A model generated the notes under the pieces. It was not told the origin of the DNA. It ran no database searches and worked only from the letters and a program-made list of their open reading frames with translations. A DNA stretch of 64,000 bases. It comes from Ochotona curzoniae (Eukaryota; Chordata; Mammalia; Lagomorpha; Ochotonidae). A program made the position numbers and the translations under genes. Below, piece by piece: positions 22,591 to 32,489 of this stretch; position 1 is the stretch's first letter; the number at the start of each line of letters is the position of its first letter. Location: positions 7,874,001-7,938,000 of the forward strand of contig NW_024466459.1 in the NCBI RefSeq assembly GCF_017591425.1, given 5' to 3'.

Positions 22591-23142
22591 CACCAGCTCC
22601 ACATGCACAGAACTGTCACACCAGCTCTGCATGCACGGAGCCGTCACACCAGCTCTACTTGCGTGGAGCCATCATACCAGCTCTGCATGCACGGAGCCAT
22701 CATACCAGCTCTGCATGCATGGAGCTGTCATACCAGCTCTGCATGCGTGGAACCATCACACCAGCTCTGCATGCGTGGAGCCATCACACCAGCTCTGCAT
22801 GCACGGAACTGTCACACCAGCTCTGCATGCACGGAGCCGTCGTACCAGCTCTGCATGCATGGAGTTGTCACACCAGCTCTGCATGCATGGAGCCATCACA
22901 CCAGCCCTGAATGCACGGAGCCGTCACACCAGCCCTGAATGCACGGAGCCGTCACACCAGTTCTGCATGCATGGAGTTGTCACACCAGCTCTGCATGCAC
23001 GGAGCCATCACACCAGCTCTGCACGCGTGGAGCCGTCACACCAGCTCTGCATGCACTGAGCCGTCATACCAGCTCTGCATGCATGGAGCCGTCACACCAG
23101 CTCTGCATGCGTGGAGCCGTCACACCAGCTCCGGAGCAGGGG
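22591..23142 (+). repeat. 28-bp minisatellite, 19 exact-length units plus partial
   Basis: Units start every 28 bp with no exception: 22591, 22619, 22647 and so on to 23095, and a partial twentieth at 23123 that breaks down after 'caccagctccgg'. The consensus begins CACCAGCTCTGCATGC, followed by 12 bases ending in GTCA. 19 x 28 = 532 bp without a single insertion or deletion. Nearly all unit-to-unit differences are transitions at two CpG-like sites (unit positions 16-19 and 24-25). Because 28 is not a multiple of three, the forward frames cycle through each other with an 84-bp period, and none contains a stop. That produces the long open frames here, which I do not regard as genes. Confidence 0.97.
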
Positions 23143-23350
23143 ATTCAATCAGATGCTCAGCTATTAGTCCCGGAGTAGTAATTGAAGCCGGCTGATTGTA
23201 CCGATCTATTAGGCCCTGGGAGCTTCGGGAAACGGCACTCAGAGTGTTCCCTCTGCCTGCTAATCTGTCTGTCTGGCATTTTATCTTGGGCGCAGAGCTT
23301 GTGTTGGAGCACTGAGGCATTTTACAGTATTATTATTACTTAGCACTTAG
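23143..23350. other. Candidate conserved noncoding element beside minisatellite
   Basis: Starts right where the minisatellite ends. Contains 'attcaatcagatgctcagct', 'agtagtaattgaagccggct', 'gattgtaccgatctattagg', 'gcctgctaatctgtctgtct' and 'cattttacagtattattatt'. Dense TAAT/ATTA and CAATCA (PBX/MEIS-like) cores in repeat-free sequence suggest a regulatory element. Confidence 0.45.
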
Positions 23351-24164
23351 AACTCACTTCATCAATGAGAGGGCTGGGTGCCGGTGGCACTGGCTGGGCT
23401 GTGGGGGTTGCCCTTGTCTTGGGGTTCCGTGTGATCTGATTATCCTTTACGTCTCCTCAAACACAGACATGACTTCCTTCTCCTGTATGAAAGGGAGGCA
23501 GGGGCCCCTGGGGGCTTGGAGAGGTGTGCAGGCTGGAGAAAGGGTGCCGGGGGAGTGGGCTTAGCTTGAGGTCAGGTAGAAGGCAGTTCCAGGAGAGGAG
23601 TCAAGCATGAAATACTTCCTTGGGAAGGTGATTCCAGGAAACACTATCCAGGCAGTCAGGAGAGAAGCGGGTTCTGCTACTCAACAGGTGCCCTGAGCAT
23701 CCCGGGGAGGGAGTCGTGACAAGAAACCCTCCACGCCATTGCACCCAAGGGGACCAATAGCTGGAGTTTGAAGCCACCTGTCCCCATATGACCTTGGCCA
23801 TGGCTGCTCCCAAGAGCCTGGGCTGCCAGCCCTTTGAGCATGGCCACTGCCTCCATAGACAGAAGGGCTCAGTTGGAGCATCATGGCATGGGCTGACCTG
23901 GCCCAGGGGTAGGCAGGCCCCAGCAGTAAATCCCTGTGGTCCTCACACAGGATTAGACCGAGGTGTTCTAATCCCAGTACAAGCCTGGGGGCTGGGAGGG
24001 CTGCGTGTGGCCCTTCATCCTTGCACAGCTCTGTTGCTCTCCCTACCTCTTCATGGCCTGAGGATGTGTCACAAATTCCAGCCAGCAGGCAGAGGCTTGG
24101 AGCTGGGAGGGTCCCTTCCTGGGCCTATCCCAGGGACAGCATTCAGAAAGAGAGGCATAGGGTA

Positions 24165-24265
24165 TGGTTTAGATTCAAGTACACAGCCTTGTGGTTGTAC
24201 AACCCTGAGCCAGAAGTGACATCCATCTTTCTGACCTCTTGTCTTTCTGCTCTGTCCAATGGGAG
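24165..24265 (+). mobile_element. MIR-like fragment
   Basis: 'ccctgagccagaagtgacat', 'ctttctgacctcttgtcttt' and 'tgctctgtccaatgggagca' weakly follow the MIR order ending in a degraded 'cctcatctgtaaaatgggga'. Confidence 0.35.
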
Positions 24266-24345
24266 CACAGATGCCACCCGGCAGGTTCAGTGTGTCCAGT
24301 GCCTGGTCTTGTGCCTGCCACTTCCCTCTGTTTTTTTTATTTTTT

Positions 24346-24648
24346 TAAAGATTTATTTATTTTTATTTGAAAGGCAGATATACAGAGGAGAGGAGAGACA
24401 GAGAAAGATTTTCCCTCTGATGGTTCACTTCCCAAGTGGCCACGATAGCTGGAGCTGCACCAATCTGAAGCCAGGAGCTTCTTGCAGGTCTCTCACATGG
24501 CTGCAGGGTTCCAAGGCTTTGGGCCGTCCTCCACTGCTTTCCCAGGCCACAAGCAGGGAGCTGGATGGAAAGCGGGGCCGCTGGGATGGGTTCCTGGCCC
24601 ATATGGGATCCTGGCATGTTCAAGGCAAGGACTATTGTGCTGGGCCCT
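24346..24648 (-). mobile_element. Pika-type CSINE, full length, antisense
   Basis: 'aaagatttatttatttttat', 'ttgaaaggcagatatacaga', 'gaggagaggagagacagaga', 'gatggttcacttcccaagtg', 'ggccacaagcagggagctgg', 'atatgggatcctggcatgtt' and 'caaggcaaggactattgtgc', then 'tgggccc'. The 'ggcatgttcaaggcaaggac' head is the feature I associate with Ochotona SINEs, and it is the main basis for the pika suggestion. Confidence 0.9.
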
Positions 24649-24649
24649 T

Positions 24650-26040
24650 CCCTCTGCATTCATCTGTTGTCCTTCTCGCCTGCCTCAGGACCCACCTCCC
24701 CTTTGGAATATTTTAGGCAATAAAGGTCTCCTCTGGGTGGACCCTGCTCCACCGACACTTGTCTTCACTCCTTAGGCCCTCCGGTCACTAGAGGCTCCCC
24801 CCTACACACATTCCCTGTGCTCCTGACCTGGGGTCAGAGCAGAACCACAGGGTCGCCTGTGGGACTAATTTTTCTAGCAGCTTAAATAGCTTTGAAAGCT
24901 CCTTCTACTTGCAGAGGCGTGGGAGGCAGCTGCTGCTAGTGCTGGGGCTCCAGGCGCCCCTGCAAAGGGCAACCCCCTTGGGCGCGTGGAAAACTTGCTG
25001 AGGAAAGCTCGTGTCTCTTCTTCTTACGTATTTCTCCTCCTTGCTCCTGTCTCTGCCCCTAACCTCCACAGGGCTACCAGGGAGCCATGGAGATCAGCTG
25101 TCACTGTCCACCGCCCCCGTGTGCATCCCCATCCTTTTTCTCTCTGCTCCCTGGGCTTTGCAATTCCCTCACGGCCACGTTGGGTGCTCCTGTCCGTGGT
25201 TCAATGAGCAGGTGTGGAGTTAAGACCTCAGCGTCCATCTCCCTAGAGGGATGGCAGTATCCCCAAGGACATCCTCTCTTGGAAGTCTCACGCAGGGCCT
25301 GGCAGGAAGCCTGGGCAGTGGGCGAGGAAGTAGCATGGCTCACCCTCCAGAGGTTGGGAAAGGGCGGCTTCTCAGCTCATCCTAGGGCTGCCTGTCTGGC
25401 CCAGGCTGGATCTGGGCAGTAGCCAGTGTCCTCTCTGAGGGGATCCATCACGCTGGTGCCTGGCATCACAGTAAAGGCCCCTTGGCAGCAGGTGCAAGTG
25501 GTACAGCTTCTGGCTCCTTGGCCATACACAGGTCCTCCTGAGCTTGGAGCAGGCAGGGGGACTCTGGGCTGAGAAGTGCAATGACACAGGTAGTAAGATG
25601 GCCCTAGGAGCCTCTTCCTGTGCCCTCATGAGCAGCCCTGGTGCCTGCAGTCCCCACGCGGTTGGGTGGTTCCAATTAACTTCTGGTTGCTGAGCCTTGT
25701 GCCTGGTTCCATCTTTGCAGCAGGAGCCCCACGCTGTTAGAAGAGTGACTCAGCTGACTTCTTCCAAGGCCAGCAGGGCCTTGGGCAAGGGCACTCAGTG
25801 TTCGTCCCACCCTCCTCTTCCTCCTCTCTGTGCCTCTGCCTCACCATCAGCCCCTGGGAGAATCAGCTCCCTGATTGGCTGGGGAGCAGAGGGACTGCAG
25901 AGGGGCTGGGATCTGTTCTTTTCAACCTTCACACTGGGGAGGACACACTTGCAGCCGAGGCTCCCGCCTGGAAACCCGAGTCAGGAGCGGGAGGAGGGAT
26001 CTGCTCATGGAGTGAAGGGCAGAGAGAGGAGAATGGGCCC
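24650..26040. other. Unique GC-rich sequence, no gene seen
   Basis: No recent repeat. Several overlapping open frames (24986-25422 in multiple frames) share one stop-poor GC-rich stretch and show no domain. A short AT-rich patch at 24866-24905 ('actaatttttctagcagctt') may be a small conserved element. Confidence 0.45.
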
Positions 26041-26190
26041 TCATTGATTTCCTCCCATGTGTCAGGTGCCTGATCAGGCCCCTGCGTGTATCATCTGGTC
26101 ACACCAATATTAGCCTTGCGGGGAAGAGATGGGCTTCCGGATTCTACATGGCTAGATTAGGATCCCGAGGTCCCTTGCTGTCTGGCTGGG
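26041..26190 (+). mobile_element. MIR fragment
   Basis: 'cctcccatgtgtcaggtgcc', 'cgtgtatcatctggtcacac' and 'gcggggaagagatgggcttc' follow the MIR order (ctactatgtgccagg, then catttaatcctcacaac, then gaggaaactgaggc). Confidence 0.5.
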
Positions 26191-26209
26191 TACAGGTGAC
26201 AGGTGGTGG

Positions 26210-26310
26210 AACCCACCCAAGCCTTGACTTGCTCACCTGTGAAGTGGGTGTGAGTGATGGACCTGCCACAGGAGCTGCCACAGGCTTTAAATGAGACCCT
26301 GTTATATCTG
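26210..26310 (+). mobile_element. MIR 3' fragment
   Basis: 'gacttgctcacctgtgaagt', 'gggtgtgagtgatggacctg' and 'ggctttaaatgagaccctgt' match the MIR 3' part ('ttcctcatctgtaaaatggg', then 'attaaatgagataatg'). Confidence 0.55.
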
Positions 26311-26744
26311 AACACAGCACTCCACATCATAGTGGAAAATCCACAGTCCCCGTCCCTTCTGGTTTGATTGGCAGGTGATGTCGAAACAGTGTCTTGTTCC
26401 AGACCATGGAGGCGGCGCGTGGCTGGGCCCAGACCCCGGGGCTTAATGTTTCCAGGCTCCCAAGCCAGACTCTGGGCAGACATCAACACTCAGTCAGCAG
26501 GGGAGAGAAGATAAATGGGTCCAGGGCCCGAGAGGTGCCCATCCGCTCTGCCACGTTGCCAAGGGCAGAGACGCTCATGGCTGCTGCCAAGCTCCTGACA
26601 GCCAGGAGAGCTGGGGATGGGCCCCGACATTGCAGAGGCCGCTATGCTGGGACAACCACCACCGCTGTTCACCTTGTGCCGGACTGTGTCCTTCAGCTGC
26701 CTGGCAAGGGCCGGGGCCGCGGGGCTGCCTGCGGCGGAGGCAGA

Positions 26745-26890
26745 GGCGGGGGCACTTGAGGCAGAATTGACTCTGGATAAACAATTACAGTCTATTTACC
26801 TCCGACCATATGGTGTTGAGAAACAGGTGTGCAGGTAATGAAGAGCCCAGCTCCAATTAAGCGTCTGGGAACCGGGCCGGATGCCTGCTG
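26745..26890. other. Candidate conserved noncoding element
   Basis: 'cagaattgactctggataaa', 'caattacagtctatttacct', 'ccgaccatatggtgttgaga', 'aggtgtgcaggtaatgaaga' and 'ctccaattaagcgtctggga'. CAATTA, CCATATGG (SRF/CArG-like) and CAATTAAG (NKX/homeodomain-like) cores lie within 110 bp, next to a GC-rich CpG patch at 26700-26760. One of the better-looking islands. Confidence 0.45.
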
Positions 26891-26894
26891 CATC

Positions 26895-28480
26895 TTTTGC
26901 TTGGGCTTAGGCCCGTTCGCAAATGAGAGGGAAAAGACCTGGGGCCTGGCCCAGGCAGATGCAGCGGGCTGTGGGTCCTGGAGCTGGCAGTGGGCGGGGG
27001 CTGCCTGGGCCAGGCCTGCTGGTGGAGAGGAGGGGGATGGGTGTGGAACGCAGGCTCCCCTTCTTGGTCCAGCTCCTGCAGCGTTGGCTGTATCTGGCAG
27101 CTAAGAGGGGGCAGCTTCATGGACATTGCTCTTCTGGCAAAACCACCTGGGCACCTGCCAGGCTGGGAGCATGGGGGGTCCTGGGGTGGACGCTTGCCTC
27201 TCAGGACCCTTCCACCTCAGGTCTTTCAGGTGCCTTTAGCTGCAACCTTCCAGTACATTGCTTTGGGTCCCTGCCATGCACTGAGCTGGGCACGGGGGTG
27301 GGGCAGACACACTGATGTCCAGAGGACCAAGAGCTTGCTCCATTCAATTTCTGTTTGGAGGATGAGGAGGTCTTGGGCATTCTCGGGGCGGGGGGGTGGT
27401 GTTTGAAGACACCCCCTGCCATCACTGTAGGATGTAGGGAGTCCCTCCCAAGAGCAGAGTGTGGCACCTGCCTGGTGGACCGGAGCTGTTGCCACAGGTC
27501 AAAGTCAAGCAGTTCTCTTCTGCCACTTCTCAAATGCTGTCAGCACCTGCTTGGGCTTTCTGGTCACTCCTGCTCCTTGACCCTTAGCAAACAGCTGTAC
27601 CCTTCTTCCTCCAGGCCCCGACTGACTCCAGGGTCGGAGCCACCTGCTCCTCAGCCCGTTTCCAGCACACACAGTGCAGAGTCAGGCAGGTAGAAAGGAG
27701 GGCCTGGCAAGGGAAGAAGCGAGCAGGTGGATTTGAACCCCTGCCTGCCCAGCCTCTGGGGACGTTCACCTGCCTGGCTGACTGAGAGGGCACTGTTTCT
27801 GCTGGCCCCAGGTCCTGGCCTGTCCCTAGGGAGACAGACAGTCGGTGTCTGCAGGAGCCTCCAGGCCTCATCTGATGGCAGAGAAGGGTAAGGTGCCCCG
27901 GCAGGTGCCTGCGAGGCTGTAAGCAGAAGCAGAGAGAAGATGAATGGTGGCTGTCTCTGTGGTGGGCTGACAGGAGCGGAAGGAGGACACGCGAGCCATG
28001 AATCTTGCCTGTCAGTTTTCTCTGCTGAGCACCACGGAGGCCATATATGTGGGGGAGGTGGGGGAGCCCCAGGTGCGTGAGGACAGAGCAAGACACAGGA
28101 GTTTTTCAAACTCCTGGCCTTGCCTTCATTTCCCTTCCATCTTGGCTTTGATGCATTGCTTCAGGACTTGCCAAGTTCACATCACACCTTCCCAAATTCC
28201 CCCGCCAGGGGTACCCCTGCAGGGCCTCCCGGGGGCCATTGGCAGCCTCCCTCCCCGCTCTGGGGATGCCAATCCCACTCTACAGGGGTGTCTTCCTGTG
28301 CGAGAATGCGGTGCGGTTGCAGCAAACAGACAAGGAATGATGCCAGGGAGAAGGGGGCCTTCAGATGAGGAATCTGTGTAGTTTGGGGATGGAGGAGGAT
28401 GAGTTTTGGGGAGCCCCGGCTCTGGAAGCTCCAGCCTCCAGCTCTCCCCCTCCTAACAACACACAGGACAGGAAGCAAAG
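26895..28480. other. Unique sequence, no gene seen
   Basis: GC-rich, SINE-free. Minus-strand frames 27584-28096 and 27651-28109 overlap in different frames and are Leu/Pro/Ser-rich without a domain. No splice-bounded exon can be defended. Confidence 0.45.
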
Positions 28481-28670
28481 TAAATGGCTTCCAAAGTGGG
28501 AAACAAATGGGAGTTTTAAAAAATGCTCCGGTTCTAATGATCAGAGGGGTTATTCATAATCCCAGAGCAGAAAGTGTGTCTTGAAATCTATGTTTTGTGC
28601 TGACAACTTCTCCCTAATGGGCAAGATCTCATCCATGATTGGGCCATAAAACAGCTCCACTGGCTCTGCC
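28480..28670. other. Candidate conserved noncoding element
   Basis: 'aaagtaaatggcttccaaag', 'gagttttaaaaaatgctccg', 'ttctaatgatcagaggggtt', 'attcataatcccagagcag', 'ctccctaatgggcaagatct' and 'gattgggccataaaacagct'. AT-rich, repeat-free, with TAATGATC, CATAATCC and TAATGG cores. Regulatory role inferred. Confidence 0.4.
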
Positions 28671-29260
28671 GCTTGTCTGAGGAGGAACAGCCACTGAGTC
28701 TGCGCCCGGAGCTGAGACCCCAGTCCAGCCCTGGCCCCCTACCCTGGGACCCCTCTCCTCCCCCTGACTGGTCCTGGCCCAGGCTCACAGCCCTTCCCTG
28801 CCTCTCTGCTTGGCTGGCAGATGGTGTTCCTCACTGTGTCTTTACACTGTGTGTTGGCTGCATCTCGATTCACAAAGACACCAGCCCTGTCGGACTCCCG
28901 GCCCTTTTAACCACGTTTGGAGGAAATTATCTTTCTGAAGACCCCATCTCCAAACATGGGGGCCTGGAAGAGGCTGGGGTGAGGACACACACATGTTCCC
29001 TTAGTGGGGAGCAAAACTCTACCCATGACCGTGGTGGCAGGTCCTGACCTGTGACCGGGAGCCCTGGGACCTTTGGGGAGCCCATGCCTTGTCAGCTAAA
29101 TCTGGGGGGAGCCTTTGGTGCCCATGAGCCCCCATCCAGCTGGTAGCAATTCAACTTCAGGAGCAGCAGAAACCAATAGCAACACCACATAGGATCAGAG
29201 AGCAGCTGCACCTGCTCTGCATGGAGCCAGAGGCTGAGGGAAGTCTTCCTGTGTTCTTTT

Positions 29261-29558
29261 AAAAAGATTTAGTGTTATTTATTTGAAAGGCAGAGTTACA
29301 GAAACAAAGAGAGATTTTTTATCTGCTGGTTCACTCCCCATATGGCCACAATGGCCAGGGCTGGACCAGGTTTTAGCCAGGAGCCAGGAGCTTCATCCAG
29401 GTCTCCCATGTGGGTATAGGACTCCAAATACTTGGAGCCATCTTCCACTGCTTTCCCAGGCCATTAGCAGGAAGCTATATTAGAAATGGGATAGCTAGGA
29501 AATGAACTGATGCCAAATGGGAAGTTGGCATCACTACAGCTACACCAGAGACAGCCCC
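29261..29558 (-). mobile_element. Lagomorph CSINE, full length, antisense
   Basis: 'aaaaagatttagtgttattt', 'gaaaggcagagttacagaaa', 'atctgctggttcactcccca', 'gccaggagccaggagcttca', 'gcaggaagctatattagaaa' and 'tacagctacaccagagacag'. It directly abuts the composite element that begins at 29559. Confidence 0.9.
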
Positions 29559-30365
29559 TTTTTCATTCTTTTTAGATTATTTATTTATTATGTAGAGTAT
29601 CAGAGAGAAATGGAGAGCTACACAGACAGCCTAACATGATTTGTACCCAGTCCCAGCACTTGCCAGCTAGTACTATGGTGCAGCCCTGGCCAGCCTGCAC
29701 CTGTTCTAGTTCTTGCAAGTGGCAGCAGCTGGGTCCACGCCCCCAGTCCCAGCTCTCCCACTCATTAGTGGAAGCAGCAGCCCAGCAAGGGAATTTCCAA
29801 AGTTTTCCTACCAGGCCAATTCCCAGATTCAGGTCTTACACGTGACAGCAGATGCTGCAGCCCAGTCTGAGATGGACCACTCCCAGTCTTGGCATTCTCT
29901 GGTAGGTGCTATAGCTTGGCTCAGCCTGATCTACCTCCAGTCCCAGCTGGTATGACCTACACCCAGTCTCAGCTCTAGCTGGTAAGTGCTGCAGCCTGAT
30001 CCACCTTAGCCTGCCTTCATACCTGGCCCACACACATCCCAAAGAGTGCTTCAGCCTTGTCTGGCCTGGCCTGCCCCTGAGCCCTGGCTTTTGTGCTCAC
30101 CAATGGGAGCTATAGCCCAGCAGGGGAGTTCCCCAAGTTCCCCTACCAGGCTTACGCCTAGCCCTAAATCTTGCGTGTGCTGGCGGGTGCTTTGGCTCAG
30201 CCTGGTATAACTCACCCCTAGTCTTCACTCTTGCTGGAAGGTGCTGCAATCAGGCCCACCTCAGCCTGTCCCTGGACCTGGCTTGGGTCTGCTGTGGGCA
30301 TTTAGGGAATCAATCAGTGGATAGAGGATCTCTGTGTCTGCCTTTCAAATAAAATTGTCTAAATG
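29559..30365 (+). repeat. Composite SINE-tail / tandem-repeat element
   Basis: The left end (29565-29640) looks like an inverted SINE tail ('ttagattatttatttattat', 'agagtatcagagagaaatgg'). The middle is a degenerate CAG/CCAG-rich array. The motif beginning 'cccagcaagggaatttcc' at 29781 returns as 'cccagcaggggagttccc' at 30116, a 335-bp period, with shorter internal echoes such as 'ctggtaggtgctatagcttg' (29899), 'ctggtaagtgctgcagcctg' (29978) and 'ctggaaggtgctgcaatcag'. The right end (30300-30360) is a sense SINE tail ('ggatagaggatctctgtgtc', 'tgcctttcaaataaaattgt'). SVA elements of apes are an architectural parallel only. It could instead be an array grown inside a SINE, or part of an ERV. 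Confidence 0.6.
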
Positions 30366-31294
30366 AGTCCCAAGGAGCAGGTGGGTAGATCCTGGGACCC
30401 TGGTTGGTGGCCTGGGGTTCACCCTGCTGCCACTTTTGTCTGAGAAGAGTCTTGAGACACCCTGTGATGTACCCACAGAGCCATCCCCACTGCACTGTGG
30501 GAGAAGCAATCCCCACGGAGGTCCAGGGCATTGCTCCCTCCCCAAGAGGACAGCGCAAATGCCAAGAGAAATGAATGTGCCTATTAGGAATCCAACCCTT
30601 CCCGTGTTGAGATGAGGCAGCAGCTGGGGCTGCCAGGAAGGTACCATGTGTCCTCATTAGACACTCCTCCATGACACGCAGTGTCACAGATGAAAGGGAC
30701 CCAACCAAGGCACTCTGGGGGCGGTCTGGCTCCCTGGAACCAGAGCTGTGGTGGAAGTGAGGAGGTGCACGGTGGTGGTTAGGGGTGTCATCTCCCACTG
30801 CTCCACCCCCAAAACATCTTGGCCTAGGAAATTCTCTCCTCTTTCCCCCTGCTCCCCAGTTTCCTCTCTTCCCCTCTCCCCTCCTCTCCCTACTTCTCCA
30901 TCTTTCTCTGCTTTCCATCCCAGCAGGGTCCACTTCGGCCTTCTGCTCCCTGTCTATCTGGCAAAGTTCAGGGACCACAGAGGCCCTAGCTTCTCTCTGC
31001 TGTTTTCTTCACCCTTACCGGCCTTTATTGGCCCTTGCATTTCTTTGCTCGTCCTGGTCTTACCTCAGCCCACAGCAGACTTGAGGTTTGTTGTGGGGAG
31101 CAGGGTGCAGAAGCCGCTCCTGGGACTGGGAGGGGCCGTTGCAAGATGGCGGCTGGCCCAGGGCCAGGAGGCGGGGTTGGTCTCGCCAGCAGGAAAACAG
31201 GAAGTCACAGGGATAGGCTGAAGCCTCTCTGATGCTATTATGTCATTGCTGCTGGCAAATCAGGTAGCGCCAAGTGGACCCATGGGGAGAAGTG

Positions 31295-31317
31295 ATTGGT
31301 GGAGAACAGTATAAAAG
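31295..31317 (+). promoter_or_regulatory. LTR core promoter (CCAAT + TATA)
   Basis: Inverted CCAAT (ATTGG) lies 10 bp upstream of TATAAAAG. The boxes are intact by eye, so the LTR could still act as a promoter if unmethylated. No downstream gene in this window is known to use it. Confidence 0.6.
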
Positions 31318-31439
31318 CAGCCGCTAAAAGCTAAGGCGGGCGACAACAAGGAGAAAGATGGAAAGAAGAATCACGGGAAGAACGGGCAGCAGAGCGGGGA
31401 TACAGGGGCTAAGATCTTCGGGTGGGAAAACTAAGGCGC

Positions 31440-31670
31440 ATGGGGAGGAATAAGCGGCAGAGAAGGGCACAAAAGTGGTACGGAAGCAGTAAGACCTACG
31501 TACGGGGACAAGAATGGGGAAAAGCGGCAGAGAGGGGTACAAAAGCAGTATGGAGAGAAAAGTACGGGGACAAGAACAGAAATGCAGCAGAAAGCAGGGG
31601 GACAAGAACGGAGAAGAGCAGCGGAGAGCGGGGGGGAAAAGAGAGGGGATAAAGGGAAAATGGGTATAAA
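31440..31670 (+). repeat. Purine-rich tandem array within LTR
   Basis: Imperfect units of about 62 bp punctuated by GGGGACAAGAA (near 31503, 31565 and 31598). Each carries 'gcggcagagaggggtac' or 'acaaaagcagta' variants, and the later units are shorter. It is almost all purine on the plus strand, so minus-strand frames give long Phe/Leu/Ser/Pro translations that are not genes. Confidence 0.7.
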
Positions 31671-32379
31671 CGCAGCCACTTTTGGTAGTGAGGGGTTCGG
31701 TTGTGGTTCCGACTTTCCCCAGACCCTCTGAGTGTGCCTCGTCGTAGGTAGTGTCGCTGCTTGGAGGAACTTGGAGGTCCCATGAGTCACCCAAGTTTCT
31801 TCCCAGTCCTCCAGCCTGTAGGTCTTGTTCTGTTTGCCACAGGTCCGGGGATTATCTGTGAGCTGGAGGGAAGATGCCCAGAGTGGTCTGGTAGAAGTGG
31901 GCTGCTGGCCTTGACAATGACAAAGTCTGAGGGTGTAAAGACAGGGCTTTGGGCTTCCAGGCAAAGGGTTTGCTAATGTCACTTCCTGGACACCCCTGGC
32001 CTGAGGACTAAGCAGGGAGGGATGCCGGTGTGGTGAGGGAAGGAAGAGGAGCTGTGAATTCATCTGCCTTCTGGTCTTGGCTCTCCCCTTTCCAGCCTGC
32101 TGCGCCTGCAAGCAGCATCTGGAAGGAATTAAGGTTTAGGGTGTAGCCATTAGGTGAGGGCCCAAGGACAGGCACCAGTCCACATGGGGCAGCCGTTCCA
32201 GTCTGAACCACTCTGGAACCCTGACCAAACACATCTCCCAGGCAGACAGTGGCAAGCTGCAGCCTTGGCCTGCACATGTGGGGGTCCCTCCTTTGTGAGC
32301 AGCAGCCTGGGCTCTCCTTGGGTATTCTGTTGGCACGGACCAAGGCAACAGACAGCAGCTACTGCTCGGCTGCCAGGAA

Positions 32380-32480
32380 CCACAGCTGATGATAAAAGCC
32401 ATTAAAGGTCAGCTGGGACTAGAGAACTATTTATGTTAAATGTCACAGATTAAGCCGCAGAATGGGCCTCACGTGGCGAG
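32380..32480. other. Candidate conserved noncoding element
   Basis: 'gctgatgataaaagccatta', 'aaggtcagctgggactagag', 'aactatttatgttaaatgtc' and 'acagattaagccgcagaatg'. It holds an AAGGTCA nuclear-receptor-type half-site and AT-rich cores. Short, repeat-free island. Confidence 0.4.
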
Positions 32481-32489
32481 CTGGGATGA

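Larger units (their letters stand above)
31088..31768 (+). mobile_element. Solo LTR, ERV2/IAP-like
   Basis: Starts TGTTGTGGGGAGC, followed by a 'gttgcaagatggcggctgg' segment typical of IAP/ERV2 LTR U3 regions. A CCAAT box in reverse (ATTGG, 31295-31299) and a TATA box (TATAAAAG, 31310-31317) sit in the expected order, placing R near 31340. R/U5 contains a purine-rich imperfect tandem array (31440-31670). The 3' end is uncertain. Nearly matching flanks 'acttgaggt' (31079-31087) and 'acttggaggt' (31769-31778) may be a decayed target duplication, which would make this a solo LTR. No gag, pol or env sequence is visible next to it. Confidence 0.72.

Noticed and set aside
22591..23142. Tandem array considered as a CRISPR-like or satellite origin structure
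   Set aside because: There are no spacers, units are contiguous, and the context is a mammalian chromosome; it is a minisatellite.
22531..23195. Several long forward open frames with a repeated His/Ser/Cys/Met-rich protein
   Set aside because: Produced by a 28-bp minisatellite that lacks stops in every register; no start context, splice sites or flanking coding sequence.
26695..26760. Possible CpG island
   Set aside because: Only about 65 bp is CpG-dense, too short to qualify.
31324..32111. Long minus-strand frames rich in Phe, Leu, Ser and Pro
   Set aside because: They lie over the purine-rich tandem array of the LTR and run antisense to it.
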